Counted from the stretch's first letter, positions 20,387 to 29,134 are shown. The stretch is 64,000 nt of DNA from Sebaldella termitidis ATCC 33386 (GCF_000024405.1 NC_013517.1:2666001-2730000), one strand, 5' to 3'. Notes: generated by a model not told the origin, from the letters alone. Made by a program: numbers and translations.

Positions 20387-20448
20387 GTTTTCACCTCGTA
20401 TAACGAAACGTAATAAAAATTTTTTTTATAAAAAAGTAGTCATATCTT

Positions 20449-20470
20449 GGGATCGCGAGACCCGCAAGTC
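20449..20470. other. GC-rich palindromic patch, candidate cos region
   Basis: A GC-rich island (GGGATCGCGAGACCC, centred on the palindrome TCGCGA) in otherwise AT-rich DNA, located just upstream of the terminase small subunit. Lambda-type phages carry cos at this place. This is a suggestion from position and composition only. Confidence 0.3.
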
Positions 20471-20472
20471 AT

Positions 20473-20520
20473 TTAAATCTCTGGAAGTACCTTTCTCATT
20501 GCGATTGATCGCATATTCAT
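20473..20520 (-). CDS. possible 15-codon ORF coupled to the upstream gene
   Basis: ATG at 20520 overlaps the TGA of the upstream membrane gene (ATGA) and has GAGGAGG right before it. The product would be only 15 residues. Good initiation signals but minimal length, so it may simply be a remnant of a larger gene cut off by decay. Confidence 0.25.
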   Translation of the reverse strand: MNMRSIAMRKVLPEI

Positions 20521-20936
20521 CCTCCTCGGTACAGTCCATGCTCTTTAAGCTTGTATATCAGTGCTTCGTAGTCCTTGTCTCTTTCACTCCTGCTACCATA
20601 CCTCAATGTACTCATCCATTGCCCTGTCTGTCCTGCATCTGTCACTATATCCATTACATATCCTTTATCAAGTAATAATGCATATCGATATCCCCTGATG
20701 TCTGTAATGTATATCTCTGTATTCTCTACATCATTAAACTTTATGACCACCTCTTCTAATGGATCCTTTTTATTAGATTTAATTTTAAATTCTATCTTTC
20801 CAAATAAAACCATTAGAATAAATTCCCAAGATATAACTCCTGTTAAAACAAATATCCACAGATATATCTCTCTTGGGATTGTAAATAAAATACATCCTAA
20901 TAATACTGTTGTTATTGTTTTATAGAAAAAGTCCAT
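20517..20936 (-). CDS. prophage-region membrane protein, unknown
   Basis: 139 residues: two membrane helices (about 7-22 and 26-46), then a soluble domain with ENTEIYITDIRGYRYALLLDKGYVMDIVTD. AGGAG precedes the ATG. The domain resembles small PH-like or tail-accessory folds only vaguely. No family is recognised. Confidence 0.5.
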   Translation of the reverse strand: MDFFYKTITTVLLGCILFTIPREIYLWIFVLTGVISWEFILMVLFGKIEFKIKSNKKDPLEEVVIKFNDVENTEIYITDIRGYRYALLLDKGYVMDIVTDAGQTGQWMSTLRYGSRSERDKDYEALIYKLKEHGLYRGG

Positions 20937-20961
20937 TCAGTTCTCCTTTGATATATAAAAT

Positions 20962-21016
20962 AAAAAAGAGCTAACACATATATAACTACTTTACATAGTT
21001 ATTCTGTATTAGCTCT
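20962..21016 (-). terminator. terminator
   Basis: Arms AGAGCTAA (20967-20974) and TTAGCTCT (21009-21016) with further internal pairing (ATAACTA / TAGTTAT), followed leftward by six T. It separates the lipoprotein unit from the terminase-side genes. Confidence 0.8.
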
Positions 21017-21051
21017 CCAGCCTTTCCTGTTAAGTCACTAATTTTAATATT

Positions 21052-21196
21052 TTATTTTAGATATCCTTCTTTCTTCAAATATTCTTTGCTTAATTTTATA
21101 TTTTGAATAATTTTTATATTAACTATTTCTCCATCATTTATATCTGTTTATTAAATCATAGTATGCATTTCTTTTGGCTTCCTTTTCATTCAACAT
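21052..21196 (-). pseudogene. tiny gene, frameshifted
   Basis: ATG at 21196 with GAGGTG upstream reads MLNEKEAKRNAYYDLIN, then shifts frame near 21135 and continues DINDGEIVNIKIIQNIKL to the stop at 21052. About 47 codons in total. It starts 12 bases after the lipoprotein gene. Function unknown. Confidence 0.4.
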
Positions 21197-21207
21197 CCTA
21201 CACCTCA

Positions 21208-21717
21208 TTAATATACTTGATATATTTCATTTTTTAATTCTAAATATTTTATTATTTCATCAATTTCTTCTCCATATTTTTTATTTAACATAAATGTTCT
21301 AAATGGTTCGTCATCTTCTAGAAAATATATAATCGTATAAATTTGATTATCAGGATTTTTATCTTTCGTATAATCATAGTGAACCATTGATATATTATTA
21401 TTTTTAAGATCATTGATTCCTAACTTATTAAATAAACTATCTGCGACAAAAGAATTATCTTCTAACTCTTTTAAGAATTTCTCTTTATCTTCTATATTAT
21501 TTTCTAAAATAAATCCATTTACTAATAAATTTCCGAATTCTTTCATATTAACAATATAAATAATTTTTTTCCATTCTTCATCACAAACTATTTTATCTTG
21601 TAATTCCAATTCTTTTACTGAGTTTATAGCTCTCTTCTCTATTAAATTTTTAGTTTCTACAAAATCACATCCATAATTCATACTAAATAAGAATATAAAT
21701 AAAATAAGTTTCTTCAC
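21208..21717 (-). CDS. putative lipoprotein, unknown
   Basis: 169 residues from a GTG start with GGTGGG upstream. A short N-terminal hydrophobic segment ends at MNYGC, a possible lipobox with C17. The mature part is acidic and helical with no recognised domain. It resembles the many small secreted proteins of this region in build. No paralogue in the window is obvious. Confidence 0.5.
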   Translation of the reverse strand: MKKLILFIFLFSMNYGCDFVETKNLIEKRAINSVKELELQDKIVCDEEWKKIIYIVNMKEFGNLLVNGFILENNIEDKEKFLKELEDNSFVADSLFNKLGINDLKNNNISMVHYDYTKDKNPDNQIYTIIYFLEDDEPFRTFMLNKKYGEEIDEIIKYLELKNEIYQVY

Positions 21718-21769
21718 AATCTCTACCCACCTTTTTTATCCTCTGCCATTTTATATTCTTAGTATAATC

Positions 21770-21943
21770 TTATTTATTATTTTTTGCAATAGTTTTGCCA
21801 CCTACTTTTTTATAACAGGCCCGTTTTAAATAACTTTTTACTGCGTTTCTAGTTATAGATAACTTAATAGCTATTTGGTTTTGAGTATATCCTGTCTCTG
21901 TCAAATCCAATACTTCCTTTTCTCTGGCACTAAGCTCTTTCAT
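21770..21943 (-). CDS. small LuxR/sigma-region-4-like HTH protein
   Basis: 57 residues, almost all helix-turn-helix: SAREKEVLDLTETGYTQNQI and IKLSITRNAVKSYLKR match the GerE/LuxR and sigma-70 region 4 type. Phage late-gene activators of this size and type sit near terminase genes. The start at 21943 has only a weak ribosome-binding site (GGTGATTGTAAG). It probably regulates prophage genes. Confidence 0.6.
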   Translation of the reverse strand: MKELSAREKEVLDLTETGYTQNQIAIKLSITRNAVKSYLKRACYKKVGGKTIAKNNK

Positions 21944-21954
21944 CTTACAATCAC

Positions 21955-22272
21955 CTATTCTTTCCCAAATGCCTTCCCATGAAGTGGGTAGATTTTCTTT
22001 ATCAATTTTGCTTCCTGTTCCGTCTTTATCTCAAACCAATAAGCTTTTATTATTCCGTCTTCTTCATAATAAATATTATGTTCTATCAATAAATTTTCTA
22101 ATTTATTTCTTCCGCCTCCAACTCCATGATCTATTCCCATTATAATATTCTACGGCTAACGGCAAATAAGAATTTCCTATTAATCCATCATATTTTTATC
22201 CTCCCATACTTCCAGCACTTTTATTATGTGCTAATTGTGCAGGCTTTTTTCTTTAACATCCAGTATATCCAT
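21955..22272 (-). pseudogene. small prophage gene, stop and frameshifts
   Basis: From the ATG at 22272 (MDILDVKEKSLHN) an in-frame TAG follows, then VLEVWEDKN, a frameshift to YDGLIGNSYLPLAVEYYN, and a second shift into GIDHGVGGGRNKLENLL, which stays open to 21955. The pieces join into one protein of about 105 residues. The last 61 codons alone could still be translated. No family recognised. Confidence 0.45.
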
Positions 22273-22756
22273 GATTTCATTTCCTGCTGTTTTATTAATT
22301 CATGCATTTCTTCCCATATCGGTATTTCATTCTCCATAAAATAATCAAATAAGAATCTTATCAGCCTTTTCTGTCCTTCATAACTAAAAGTAGACAATGC
22401 TGTTGTAAATGTTCCTTCTAACTTCAATAATAAATATTGTATTTCTTTTATTGCACTTTCTTCTATTAACTCCAGTTCTTTTTCCAGCTTTTCATCTTCT
22501 GATATACTCAAGTTCCTTATATCTTTTATTTGACCCTGCAGACTATTCTTTAAATTAGAAAATGGAGTGTATTCTTTCAGATTTAGTTTATATACTGCCT
22601 TTTCAAAAATTCCTTTACTTTTGCTAAATGTAAATCGCTTGTGGGTGGTCTTTTTTTACTATTCAAGCCTCTTATATCTATACCGCGCAAATGATATTCA
22701 TAACAGTCAAAAAAACAGTGTATTAATCTATTCATTTTCTCATTTCCAAATTGCAT
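22224..22756 (-). pseudogene. helical prophage protein, one frameshift
   Basis: ATG at 22756 begins MQFGNEKMNRLIHCFFDCYE; this frame stops near 22576 after about 60 codons. The next frame, entered near 22610, continues FEKAVYKLNLKEYTPFSNL and then the 95-codon open part that ends at 22224. Together about 176 residues, helical and charged, no recognised domain. AGAGA-type weak ribosome-binding site. Confidence 0.5.
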
Positions 22757-22784
22757 ATTATCTCTCCTTATTTCGGGTAATAAA

Positions 22785-22819
22785 AAAACAAGACTATTTT
22801 TATATTTAGTCTTGTTTTC
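22785..22819. terminator. AACAAGACT-type terminator, copy 1
   Basis: ACAAGACTA (22788-22796) pairs with TAGTCTTGT (22807-22815), A run left and T run right. It terminates the DKNYY-protein gene that ends at 22830. Near-identical hairpins follow the genes ending at 23922, 47184 and 54791. Confidence 0.85.
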
Positions 22820-22829
22820 TATCAGTTAA

Positions 22830-23726
22830 TTAGTCGATAACCCATCCTTTCACATCACAATTATACTCATATTTTTTATTTTTATCTTCTCCTTTTATAC
22901 AACTTCCTGTCAGAGCATATTCAAATGTCTTTATATCTACATTTAATTTTTCTCCATTATAATAAAAATCATTTTTATCTCTTGATAAACTTGAATTAAG
23001 AACTTCGAATGTCTCTGTATCTACTCCTATTATCTCTTTTTCTTTAAAATAAACACTACTTCTATCAGATATGTATTCACTTCTAAATTCATACTTTTGA
23101 GAATCTACTACTTGTGTCGCTAATAGTTTTAGCGTATTCGGATCCGCACCTCTTACTATTACATCTCGATAATAAACATACCTCTTATCTTTTGAATACA
23201 AAGAAAAGAATGGATCGCAAGGCTTAAATGTTTTGGGATCAGAGCCATTCAATTTTTGCCCTTGAAAATATACTGACTTCTTATCTTTTGCGTAATTTTT
23301 TTCAATTATCTCAAAAGTTTTTACATCTATTCCTATTATTTTTTTATTTTCAAAATATACATTCTTTCTATCTTTTGAATACAAAGAATAACTTAAAGCT
23401 TCAAAAGTTTTTGGATCTGCTCCATTTACTAATTTCCCTTCATAATAAACATGATCTTTATCTTTAATATATCCATTATATCGAGCTACTATTTCAATTG
23501 ATTCTGTATCTGCTCCTATTAAAATGTCATCTTTGTAATATACATTTTTTTTATCTTTCGCATATAAAAAAGGGGTTAGTATCTGGAATGTTTCAATATT
23601 TACTTCTTCCATTTTTTTACAAGCAAAATAAATTGAATCACCTCTTTTTTCATAAGTATAACATCCCATTGTTACCGCTACATTCATACTAAATATCAAT
23701 GTAAAAAATAAAATTATTCTCTTCAT
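22830..23726 (-). CDS. secreted DKNYY-repeat protein
   Basis: 298 residues. A signal peptide (residues 1-21, ending near GC) is followed by about eight degenerate repeats of roughly 25-40 residues in the pattern KDKKNVYYKDDIL.GADTESIEI, the DKNYY family. These proteins are exported; their role is unknown. The repeat number is much higher than in the three short paralogues at 47-50 kb. It carries a 29-base upstream element shared with the gene at 23922. Confidence 0.75.
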   Translation of the reverse strand: MKRIILFFTLIFSMNVAVTMGCYTYEKRGDSIYFACKKMEEVNIETFQILTPFLYAKDKKNVYYKDDILIGADTESIEIVARYNGYIKDKDHVYYEGKLVNGADPKTFEALSYSLYSKDRKNVYFENKKIIGIDVKTFEIIEKNYAKDKKSVYFQGQKLNGSDPKTFKPCDPFFSLYSKDKRYVYYRDVIVRGADPNTLKLLATQVVDSQKYEFRSEYISDRSSVYFKEKEIIGVDTETFEVLNSSLSRDKNDFYYNGEKLNVDIKTFEYALTGSCIKGEDKNKKYEYNCDVKGWVID

Positions 23727-23774
23727 TATAACTCCTAATTTTTCTTTAATTATATATAAAATAAAGGAATTTTA

Positions 23775-23803
23775 CAAGACTAAATATTCAATTGTCATTG
23801 TCC
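23775..23803 (-). repeat. 29-base upstream element, copy 1
   Basis: Matches 24605-24633 at 27 of 29 bases and, more loosely, 55440-55456. It lies 49-77 bases upstream of the DKNYY-protein start. Its left end (CAAGACTAAATAT) equals the left arm of the local terminators, so it may be half of an old terminator left by gene duplication. Confidence 0.55.
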
Positions 23804-23865
23804 TTCTGGATTACATACTCCATTCTCCAGTTATTTATGTTTTTTTATTTTTCTATTGCAATAAA

Positions 23866-23899
23866 AAAACAAGACTGTTTTATATTTAGTCTTGTTTTA
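23866..23899. terminator. AACAAGACT-type terminator, copy 2
   Basis: ACAAGACT (23869-23876) pairs with AGTCTTGT (23888-23895), with A and T runs on the two sides. It terminates the leftward gene that ends at 23922. Confidence 0.85.
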
Positions 23900-23921
23900 T
23901 AGTTTTTTATTTTATCAGATC

Positions 23922-24557
23922 TTAGAAACCTTCAAATCCTTCAAACTCTGTAGTAATTTCTAAAAACTTTTCTAAAAGTGGCGTCATTGTAGATATAAGC
24001 TCCATATTTACAATATCATCATCATTATCTTCATCTTCTATAAGATCCCATTTCCCATTTACTTTATCCATATATACTTTTATTTCTTTAGTTTCTTTTT
24101 TAGATTTATCCATAAGCTTATTTGTTACGTTAATCATAAATTCTTCATCAAAGATATCATCCTCTTCATCTAGAGACTTTATTTTATTTTTAGATGCTTT
24201 ATAAACTTCTGTAAATATAATACCCATAACGTCATCATTTGGTATATCAGCAAAAGAATTAAATGTTGCTTTTACTGTAAGTGTACTTTTATTTTTACCT
24301 TCTTTTACTTCCAAAACCTCATATTTATTTTCTTTAAACCATTGTAAATAGGTGTCCCAGTTTTCATCTTCTAAACTTTCTTTACTAGTCATTAAAGCTC
24401 TAGTCATTTCAGGATCGTCTTTATATTTTTCAAAATTATTATTAAAAATAGCATCCATAGTTTTATCAAAAACTCTTTTAGATTCATACTTGTTTAGATT
24501 GTTACTATAGACTAAACTTGTTATCATAACCAATAATACTATTAATATTTTTTTCAT
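23922..24557 (-). CDS. secreted NTF2-like protein
   Basis: 211 residues from the ATG at 24557, which GGAGG precedes by six bases. Signal peptide to about residue 19 (SLVYSNN). The mature part follows the pattern LNKYESKRVFDKTMDAI, KENKYEVLEVKEGKNKSTLTVK, then IKVYMDKVNGKWDL, the layout of exported NTF2-like (DUF4878-type) domains. It is a clear paralogue of the protein at 54791 and more distantly of the lipoproteins at 28577 and 29565. Role unknown. Confidence 0.6.
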   Translation of the reverse strand: MKKILIVLLVMITSLVYSNNLNKYESKRVFDKTMDAIFNNNFEKYKDDPEMTRALMTSKESLEDENWDTYLQWFKENKYEVLEVKEGKNKSTLTVKATFNSFADIPNDDVMGIIFTEVYKASKNKIKSLDEEDDIFDEEFMINVTNKLMDKSKKETKEIKVYMDKVNGKWDLIEDEDNDDDIVNMELISTMTPLLEKFLEITTEFEGFEGF

Positions 24558-24604
24558 TTTCATCCTCCATATAAATATTTATACTATTATAACATATTTT
24601 CATT

Positions 24605-24633
24605 CAAGACTAAATATTCACTTGTCATGGTCC
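24605..24633 (-). repeat. 29-base upstream element, copy 2
   Basis: Second copy of the element at 23775, about 48-76 bases upstream of the NTF2-like gene start. On the minus strand it is followed by TATAAT near 24589-24594, so it could sit on the upstream edge of the promoter. Confidence 0.5.
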
Positions 24634-24654
24634 ACTGTTCCATATTTTATTCTC

Positions 24655-24915
24655 TTATTCTTCTATTTTTGTATCGGAAGGTATATATTCTTGTCCATTT
24701 ATTCTTGTTATTTCATCTTGATCAAATATATATTTACTTTCTGTTATTCCATCTGAATATGTAACAAGCATATTGCAATCGTCTTCGTCATTTAATCCTA
24801 TGTCTATTACTTTCAAAATGTGACTTCTACCTATAGGCCCATAAACCATTTTTATTAAATTATTTGCTTCTTCTGCCAGATTCATTATGCTTTTTCCGGT
24901 TTTAACTAATCTCAT
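24655..24915 (-). CDS. small prophage protein, unknown
   Basis: 86 residues from the ATG at 24915; GGAGG stands four bases upstream, and an earlier ATG includes that site. A beta-rich segment (ILKVIDIGLNDEDDCNMLV, then ESKYIFDQDEITRINGQEY) suggests a small SH3-like or DNA-interacting fold. It belongs with the phage replication genes upstream. No family recognised. Confidence 0.5.
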   Translation of the reverse strand: MRLVKTGKSIMNLAEEANNLIKMVYGPIGRSHILKVIDIGLNDEDDCNMLVTYSDGITESKYIFDQDEITRINGQEYIPSDTKIEE

Positions 24916-24968
24916 TCTTCCTCCTGTCAATATCTAATAAGCAAGCAAATTTATGTTCTATTTTTTTC

Positions 24969-25379
24969 TTAACTCCAGTACAAATCTTTTATTATCAATC
25001 CTTTTCTTTTAAAATCTTCTATAGCTTCCTTTACATCCAGAAATGATTTTTTTACTGGTAGATCTACAAAACGTATTAAATATAATTTCCCGTTTACTTC
25101 TTCAAATTTGACATCTCCTAGTATTGCATTCACATTTTCCAGTTCCCGCTTATACAATACACGGTCTACTCTCTTTTTTAATTTCAAAGTTGTATCTCCA
25201 GCTTTTCCATGAATTTGAATATCTTTATTCCCCTGTCTCAGAACTTCAAGTTCTACTTCTGTTATGCTATAACATACTGGAAAGCTAAGTATATGTATCG
25301 TATTCGAACTAATTTCTCTATCTTCTTCTATCGCACTTCTTCCTACTTTTACAATATATAATAAAAATCTTTTTAACAT
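24969..25379 (-). CDS. prophage early-region protein, unknown
   Basis: 136 residues, no signal or membrane segment beyond a short hydrophobic start. Alternating beta strands and helices, ending IEDFKRKGLIIKDLYWS. AGGAG precedes the ATG. It follows the ssb remnant by 20 bases, so it belongs to the replication module. No family recognised. Confidence 0.5.
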   Translation of the reverse strand: MLKRFLLYIVKVGRSAIEEDREISSNTIHILSFPVCYSITEVELEVLRQGNKDIQIHGKAGDTTLKLKKRVDRVLYKRELENVNAILGDVKFEEVNGKLYLIRFVDLPVKKSFLDVKEAIEDFKRKGLIIKDLYWS

Positions 25380-25399
25380 TCTTTTTCTCCTCTCAGTTA

Positions 25400-25612
25400 T
25401 TAAAATGGAAAATCATCATCATTTATATCATTGTTATCAGAGCCCCCGGGTTCCCAGTTATGAGGTTCTGTAGCCTTGTCTGTTTTTGGCTTATTTGACT
25501 TTGGAAATTCCTTCTGATCTACCAGCACTTTTAATCTACTTCTCTTATTTCCCTCATGATCCACCCATTTATCCTTTTTTATTTTTCCACTTATCTCTAT
25601 TCCTTTTCCTTG
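25400..25612 (-). pseudogene. single-stranded DNA-binding protein, C-terminal remnant
   Basis: The frame reads GIEISGKIKKDKWVDHEGNK, then a linker rich in Lys, Pro and Asn, and ends in DDDFPF, the canonical acidic SSB tail that recruits replication partners. The first half of the OB-fold is missing; upstream sequence is dnaB in another frame. So an ssb gene has lost its 5' part by a deletion that also removed the 3' end of dnaB. Confidence 0.8.
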
Positions 25613-26678
25613 CCTGTTCTATTCCGCCAGAGTCTCTTAAATCTGATAATATTGGTCTTTTATCAGCTCGCTTTTCTACTTCTCTGCTTAGCTGAGCCAA
25701 TACTACTATGCATGTATTCAGTTCTTTTGATAATGCTTTTAATCTATTCGCCATATATTCAACTTCAAGATTCTTATTTGAAAACCCTCTGGCCTGCATC
25801 AAAGTTAAATAATCAATGACTATCAAATTTAAATTATTTTTTTCATGTACTCTTTTGATTCCCTGAATGATAGTATGAAAATTTGTATCTGAACAATCAA
25901 GGATACTCAAATTCAATTTTTCAAATTTCTCCAAGTTTTTTATTATTTCTTGTATCTCTGTATCTTCTATTTTTTTATGCTTAATTTTCCATAATGGTAC
26001 TCCAGACATACTTGCTAATATTCTATTAGTTATCTGCCTTGTACTCATTTCTAAGTTCACATACATAACATTATGATTTATTGAATTTTTATATGCCATA
26101 TTTAAACCTAAAGCTGTTTTCCCCATAGCTGGTCTGGCACCTATTGTAATTAAACTAGCTTTTTCAAAGAATATATATTTGTCTAATTCACTATAACCGG
26201 TTCTTATTCCATCCAGTTCTCTTCTCTCAAGATTTTCCCACCATTCGTTTATGAGTCCCCTCGGACTAAGGATTTTATTATTTTCTTGCTCAAATTCTCC
26301 TGCTTCTTCCAAAATTGAAAGTATTTGTTTTCTTTTTCCATCTGTATCAATACTATCAGCAACAAGTGCATCATTTATTTTTTTATCTAAATATAAGTTT
26401 TTATATTCTTCTCTCAGAGCTTTTATTGCCGTCGGCATATATACCACTTTATCCGATAGTTCACCAAGTTCTATTTGTTTATCAGACTTCAAATTTAAAA
26501 AACTTCGTTCTAATACTCCATGTTTTTCATATATATCCAGCATTTGTTTATATAAGCTTCTATTTTCCCTATTTATAAAATATTTTTCCTTCAGTCCGTT
26601 TTCAATAGCACTTTCCAGCATATTAGGAAATACTATCAATTTCCCTAGTATTGGCTTTTCATTCCTTAATTCCGCCAT
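25569..26678 (-). pseudogene. DnaB-type replicative helicase, C-terminus deleted
   Basis: Open for 369 codons with AGGAGG before the ATG. N-terminal DnaB domain, then the RecA-like core: GARPAMGKTALGLNM (Walker A), MYVNLEMS, IVIDYLTLM (Walker B) and ALSKELN...LAQLSREVEKR, up to DLRDSGGIEQ. The normal continuation of motif H4 and the last part of about 70 residues are absent; from about 25618 the sequence is ssb, read here in the wrong frame as a 10-14 residue tail. Probably inactive. Confidence 0.85.
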
Positions 26679-26754
26679 TTTTCCTCCTGCTTAAATGTAT
26701 TTTTCAAATCCTCGAGTGATATTTCTTTTGAATTTATAACTTCAACTTCTGATC

Positions 26755-27495
26755 CTATAACTGTTCTTTAAAATCACTGTAGTCTCCATTTAGTGTATTC
26801 TTTATCATTCTAAATCCATCATTAGGATTGAAAAAACTACCTATTCCAATTTTATTTTTCCAGTAGCTACTTTTACTAATTTGATCTATTGCATGAATAA
26901 CCTTACCTATACCAAACTTTTTTATTGCTTTATTAATTTCTTCTATAGGTGAATACTCAAAATTCTTTAGATTTTTTTCTTTCCATATGCTTTCTATTTC
27001 TTTAGTTTGAATATTTTCATTCTGAGAATGTCGTCGGTAGTCATATTTTTTTTCTTTATTACTATTATTCTTGTAATATTCATTACTTGTATTATTATTT
27101 ATTTCCTCCGTCTTTTCGTTGATAGGGGTATCAATATTTTTATTGACAGGCTCGCACTCTTTTGATTGATAGCTATCAATTTTTCCATTTATAGGGTTGC
27201 TTATTATATAAATTCTTCTCTCTATTACTTGTTTTGTTGTTTTTCCTTCTTTATCCTTAGCATATATCAATTTTGAATTTATATACCCTAATTTTTCTAA
27301 CTTATTTATCCAAGAACCTGCTGTATTTTTATGTACTTCATATAATTTAGCAAAATAAGAGTTTTGTGCATTGCAATATCCATTTTTAGTTGAAAGTGCT
27401 GTTAATTCCACATACAATATTTTCTCCATTGGTTTTAAGTTTTTATCATACCTCACACTTGCAGGTAATATTCCATAATAATTTGGATTTTCCAC
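26755..27495 (-). CDS. phage replication initiator (winged-helix), probable frameshift near its end
   Basis: About 246 residues from the GTG at 27495; AGGAG precedes it by eight bases. The N-terminal winged helix (YYGILPASVRYDKNLKPMEK, then YCNAQNSYFAKLYEVHKNTAGSW) is typical of replisome-organiser proteins of phages and plasmids of Firmicutes and Fusobacteria. A low-complexity Asn-rich linker follows, then a helical C-terminal domain. After its stop the neighbouring frame stays open and coding-like (EVEVINSKEISLEDLKN) to 26666, overlapping the dnaB start, which suggests a late frameshift. Confidence 0.7.
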   Translation of the reverse strand: MENPNYYGILPASVRYDKNLKPMEKILYVELTALSTKNGYCNAQNSYFAKLYEVHKNTAGSWINKLEKLGYINSKLIYAKDKEGKTTKQVIERRIYIISNPINGKIDSYQSKECEPVNKNIDTPINEKTEEINNNTSNEYYKNNSNKEKKYDYRRHSQNENIQTKEIESIWKEKNLKNFEYSPIEEINKAIKKFGIGKVIHAIDQISKSSYWKNKIGIGSFFNPNDGFRMIKNTLNGDYSDFKEQL

Positions 27496-27571
27496 TTCAA
27501 TCACTCCTACTTTATTTTTTCTTAATATAATGTTATAATTAATTATTGAATTTATGTAATATAATTTCTCT

Positions 27572-27595
27572 GACCTCTTCGGAGGTCTTTTTTTA
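27572..27595 (+). terminator. strong rightward terminator without an obvious gene
   Basis: GACCTC, loop TTCG, GAGGTC, then eight T. It stands between two divergent genes, so no rightward gene precedes it. A lost repressor gene or an antisense transcript over the initiator gene could explain it. Confidence 0.75.
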
Positions 27596-27686
27596 TTTTT
27601 CTAAAAAAATAGAATACGTTCTCCAATCCTCTTTCTTTTTTTGAAATTTTATGATATTCTTTAAATTAATAATTTGAGGTGATTTT

Positions 27687-28101
27687 TTGAAAAAATTTAT
27701 TTTATTTTTTATTTTTAGCATTTATCTTTTTCCATGTCGTATTTATTTTAATGTTGATTTTGAAATATCTCTCTCAAAATCTGCTTTAGAAAGAGAATAT
27801 CTTAAAAATTTAATTCTAGATAATAAATATAATGATATTCTAGAATCTTACAAAATTTTAAAAAACTCCAAAGGATTTGGCGATGATAATTATGACCTTT
27901 ATCTATACGTCTTGGTTAAAAATAAGCGACTAGATTTACTCGAATCTTTATTTTATAAATCTAAATCTAATGCAGGTAAAATATATGCTCTTCGTGGAAT
28001 TTTTGAACTTGATTCCATATGAAAATCTTGATATTACAAATATACCCTCTGATAAAATTGAAAACTGGCAGTTATATATAAAACAACACCTTCATACTTA
28101 A
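27687..28101 (+). pseudogene. secreted protein, frameshifted
   Basis: TTG start at 27687 with GAGGTG seven bases upstream. A signal-peptide-like start (KKFILFFIFSIYLFPC) is followed by a helical domain (YNDILESYKILKNS, then GKIYALRGIFELDS). The frame ends at 28022, but the next frame continues YENLDITNIPSDKIENWQLY to 28101. Exported, function unknown. It runs directly into the first ImmA-like copy. Confidence 0.55.
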
Positions 28102-28558
28102 TGGGATGGGAAGATGAAATTAGACTGAGAATTAAAAACCTGATCAAAAAATATAACACATCTGATCCTGCTATTTTATTAAAAAACTAGGTATTATAGT
28201 ACTATATGATGATTTAGGAGACTTAAAAGGATATTATAAACACCCACGAGGTAGAAAAGTAATAGTAGTCAACTCTTTACTCAGTAAATTTGCACAAATA
28301 ATAGTCCTTGCACATGAACTTGGACATGCTATTTTACATTCAGGTTCTACAGTGGCTTTAATGCATAGACATATATTGCAATATAGTAGCATAATGGAAA
28401 ATGAAGCTAATAAATTCGCTGCAGAATTATTATTGAATGGATATGATACAGATAATATTGAATACTCCTACTGTTACTGTGATGAGGTATCTAATGATGA
28501 AAATGACAGGGTCTTATTAGAAAGATTAAGAGAATTCAAGTTTAGTAATAAATATTAA
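28101..28558 (+). pseudogene. ImmA/IrrE-type metalloprotease, tandem copy 1 (frameshift)
   Basis: Codons from 28101 read WEDEIRLRIKNLIKKYNTSD, then a one-base loss near 28186 shifts the frame; the other frame then gives KLGIIVLYDDLG and the zinc-protease motif LAHELGHAIL, with NEANKFAAELLL further on as the third ligand region. ImmA-like proteases cut phage or element repressors to switch gene programmes. Copy 2 (29135-29568) is about 95 percent identical at the DNA level, judged by eye, but broken elsewhere. Confidence 0.75.
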
Positions 28559-28576
28559 AATACACAAGGAGGTAAC

Positions 28577-29125
28577 ATGAAGAAAATAATAATATTGCTA
28601 TTTTTATTAATTTTAATGAGTTGTAGCAAAGAATCCGGTTCACAAAAATCATTTGAAAACTTAATGTCAACATTTCAATCCGGCAATGAGGATCAAATAA
28701 TTAAAATTTCAGAAAGAAATTTTTCTGATAATCCATTTAATCAATATTTTTTTGAGGAAGCTCCGTTTTATCTTCAATCTTTCAAAAAGATAAAATATAA
28801 AATAATTGAAGTAAAAGAAGATAAAAATACCGCTACTATAAAATTTTTAATTGAAGCACCAAATTTATCTGAGTATAGTATTGAACCGTATCTAAAATTA
28901 TCAACGAGTCAATTAACATTTTCAGGTTATAATAAAAAAGAGATACTTTTTCAAGCAACTAATGCTGCTTACTCATCTATTTTAGCTAGAAACGACCTAA
29001 AATATATTAAAAAAGAGCTTTCTTTAAATATTGTGAAAAAAAGAGGCAAATGGGTTATAGATGAAAATAGTCCTGATTTTATAGAATTTGTTGCTGTTCT
29101 TATTGAGCGAAAAACATCTTTTTAA
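28577..29125 (+). CDS. NTF2-like lipoprotein, copy 1
   Basis: 182 residues with AAGGAGG before the ATG. The signal peptide ends in the lipobox LMSC (C16). The mature part, FENLMSTFQSGNEDQIIKIS and FKKIKYKIIEVKEDKNTATIKF, ending WVIDENSPDF, is the exported NTF2-like layout. It would be anchored to a membrane. Its partner at 29565 shares the signal peptide almost base for base but the mature region has diverged widely. Role unknown. Confidence 0.65.
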   Translation: MKKIIILLFLLILMSCSKESGSQKSFENLMSTFQSGNEDQIIKISERNFSDNPFNQYFFEEAPFYLQSFKKIKYKIIEVKEDKNTATIKFLIEAPNLSEYSIEPYLKLSTSQLTFSGYNKKEILFQATNAAYSSILARNDLKYIKKELSLNIVKKRGKWVIDENSPDFIEFVAVLIERKTSF

Positions 29126-29134
29126 AATTATTAC

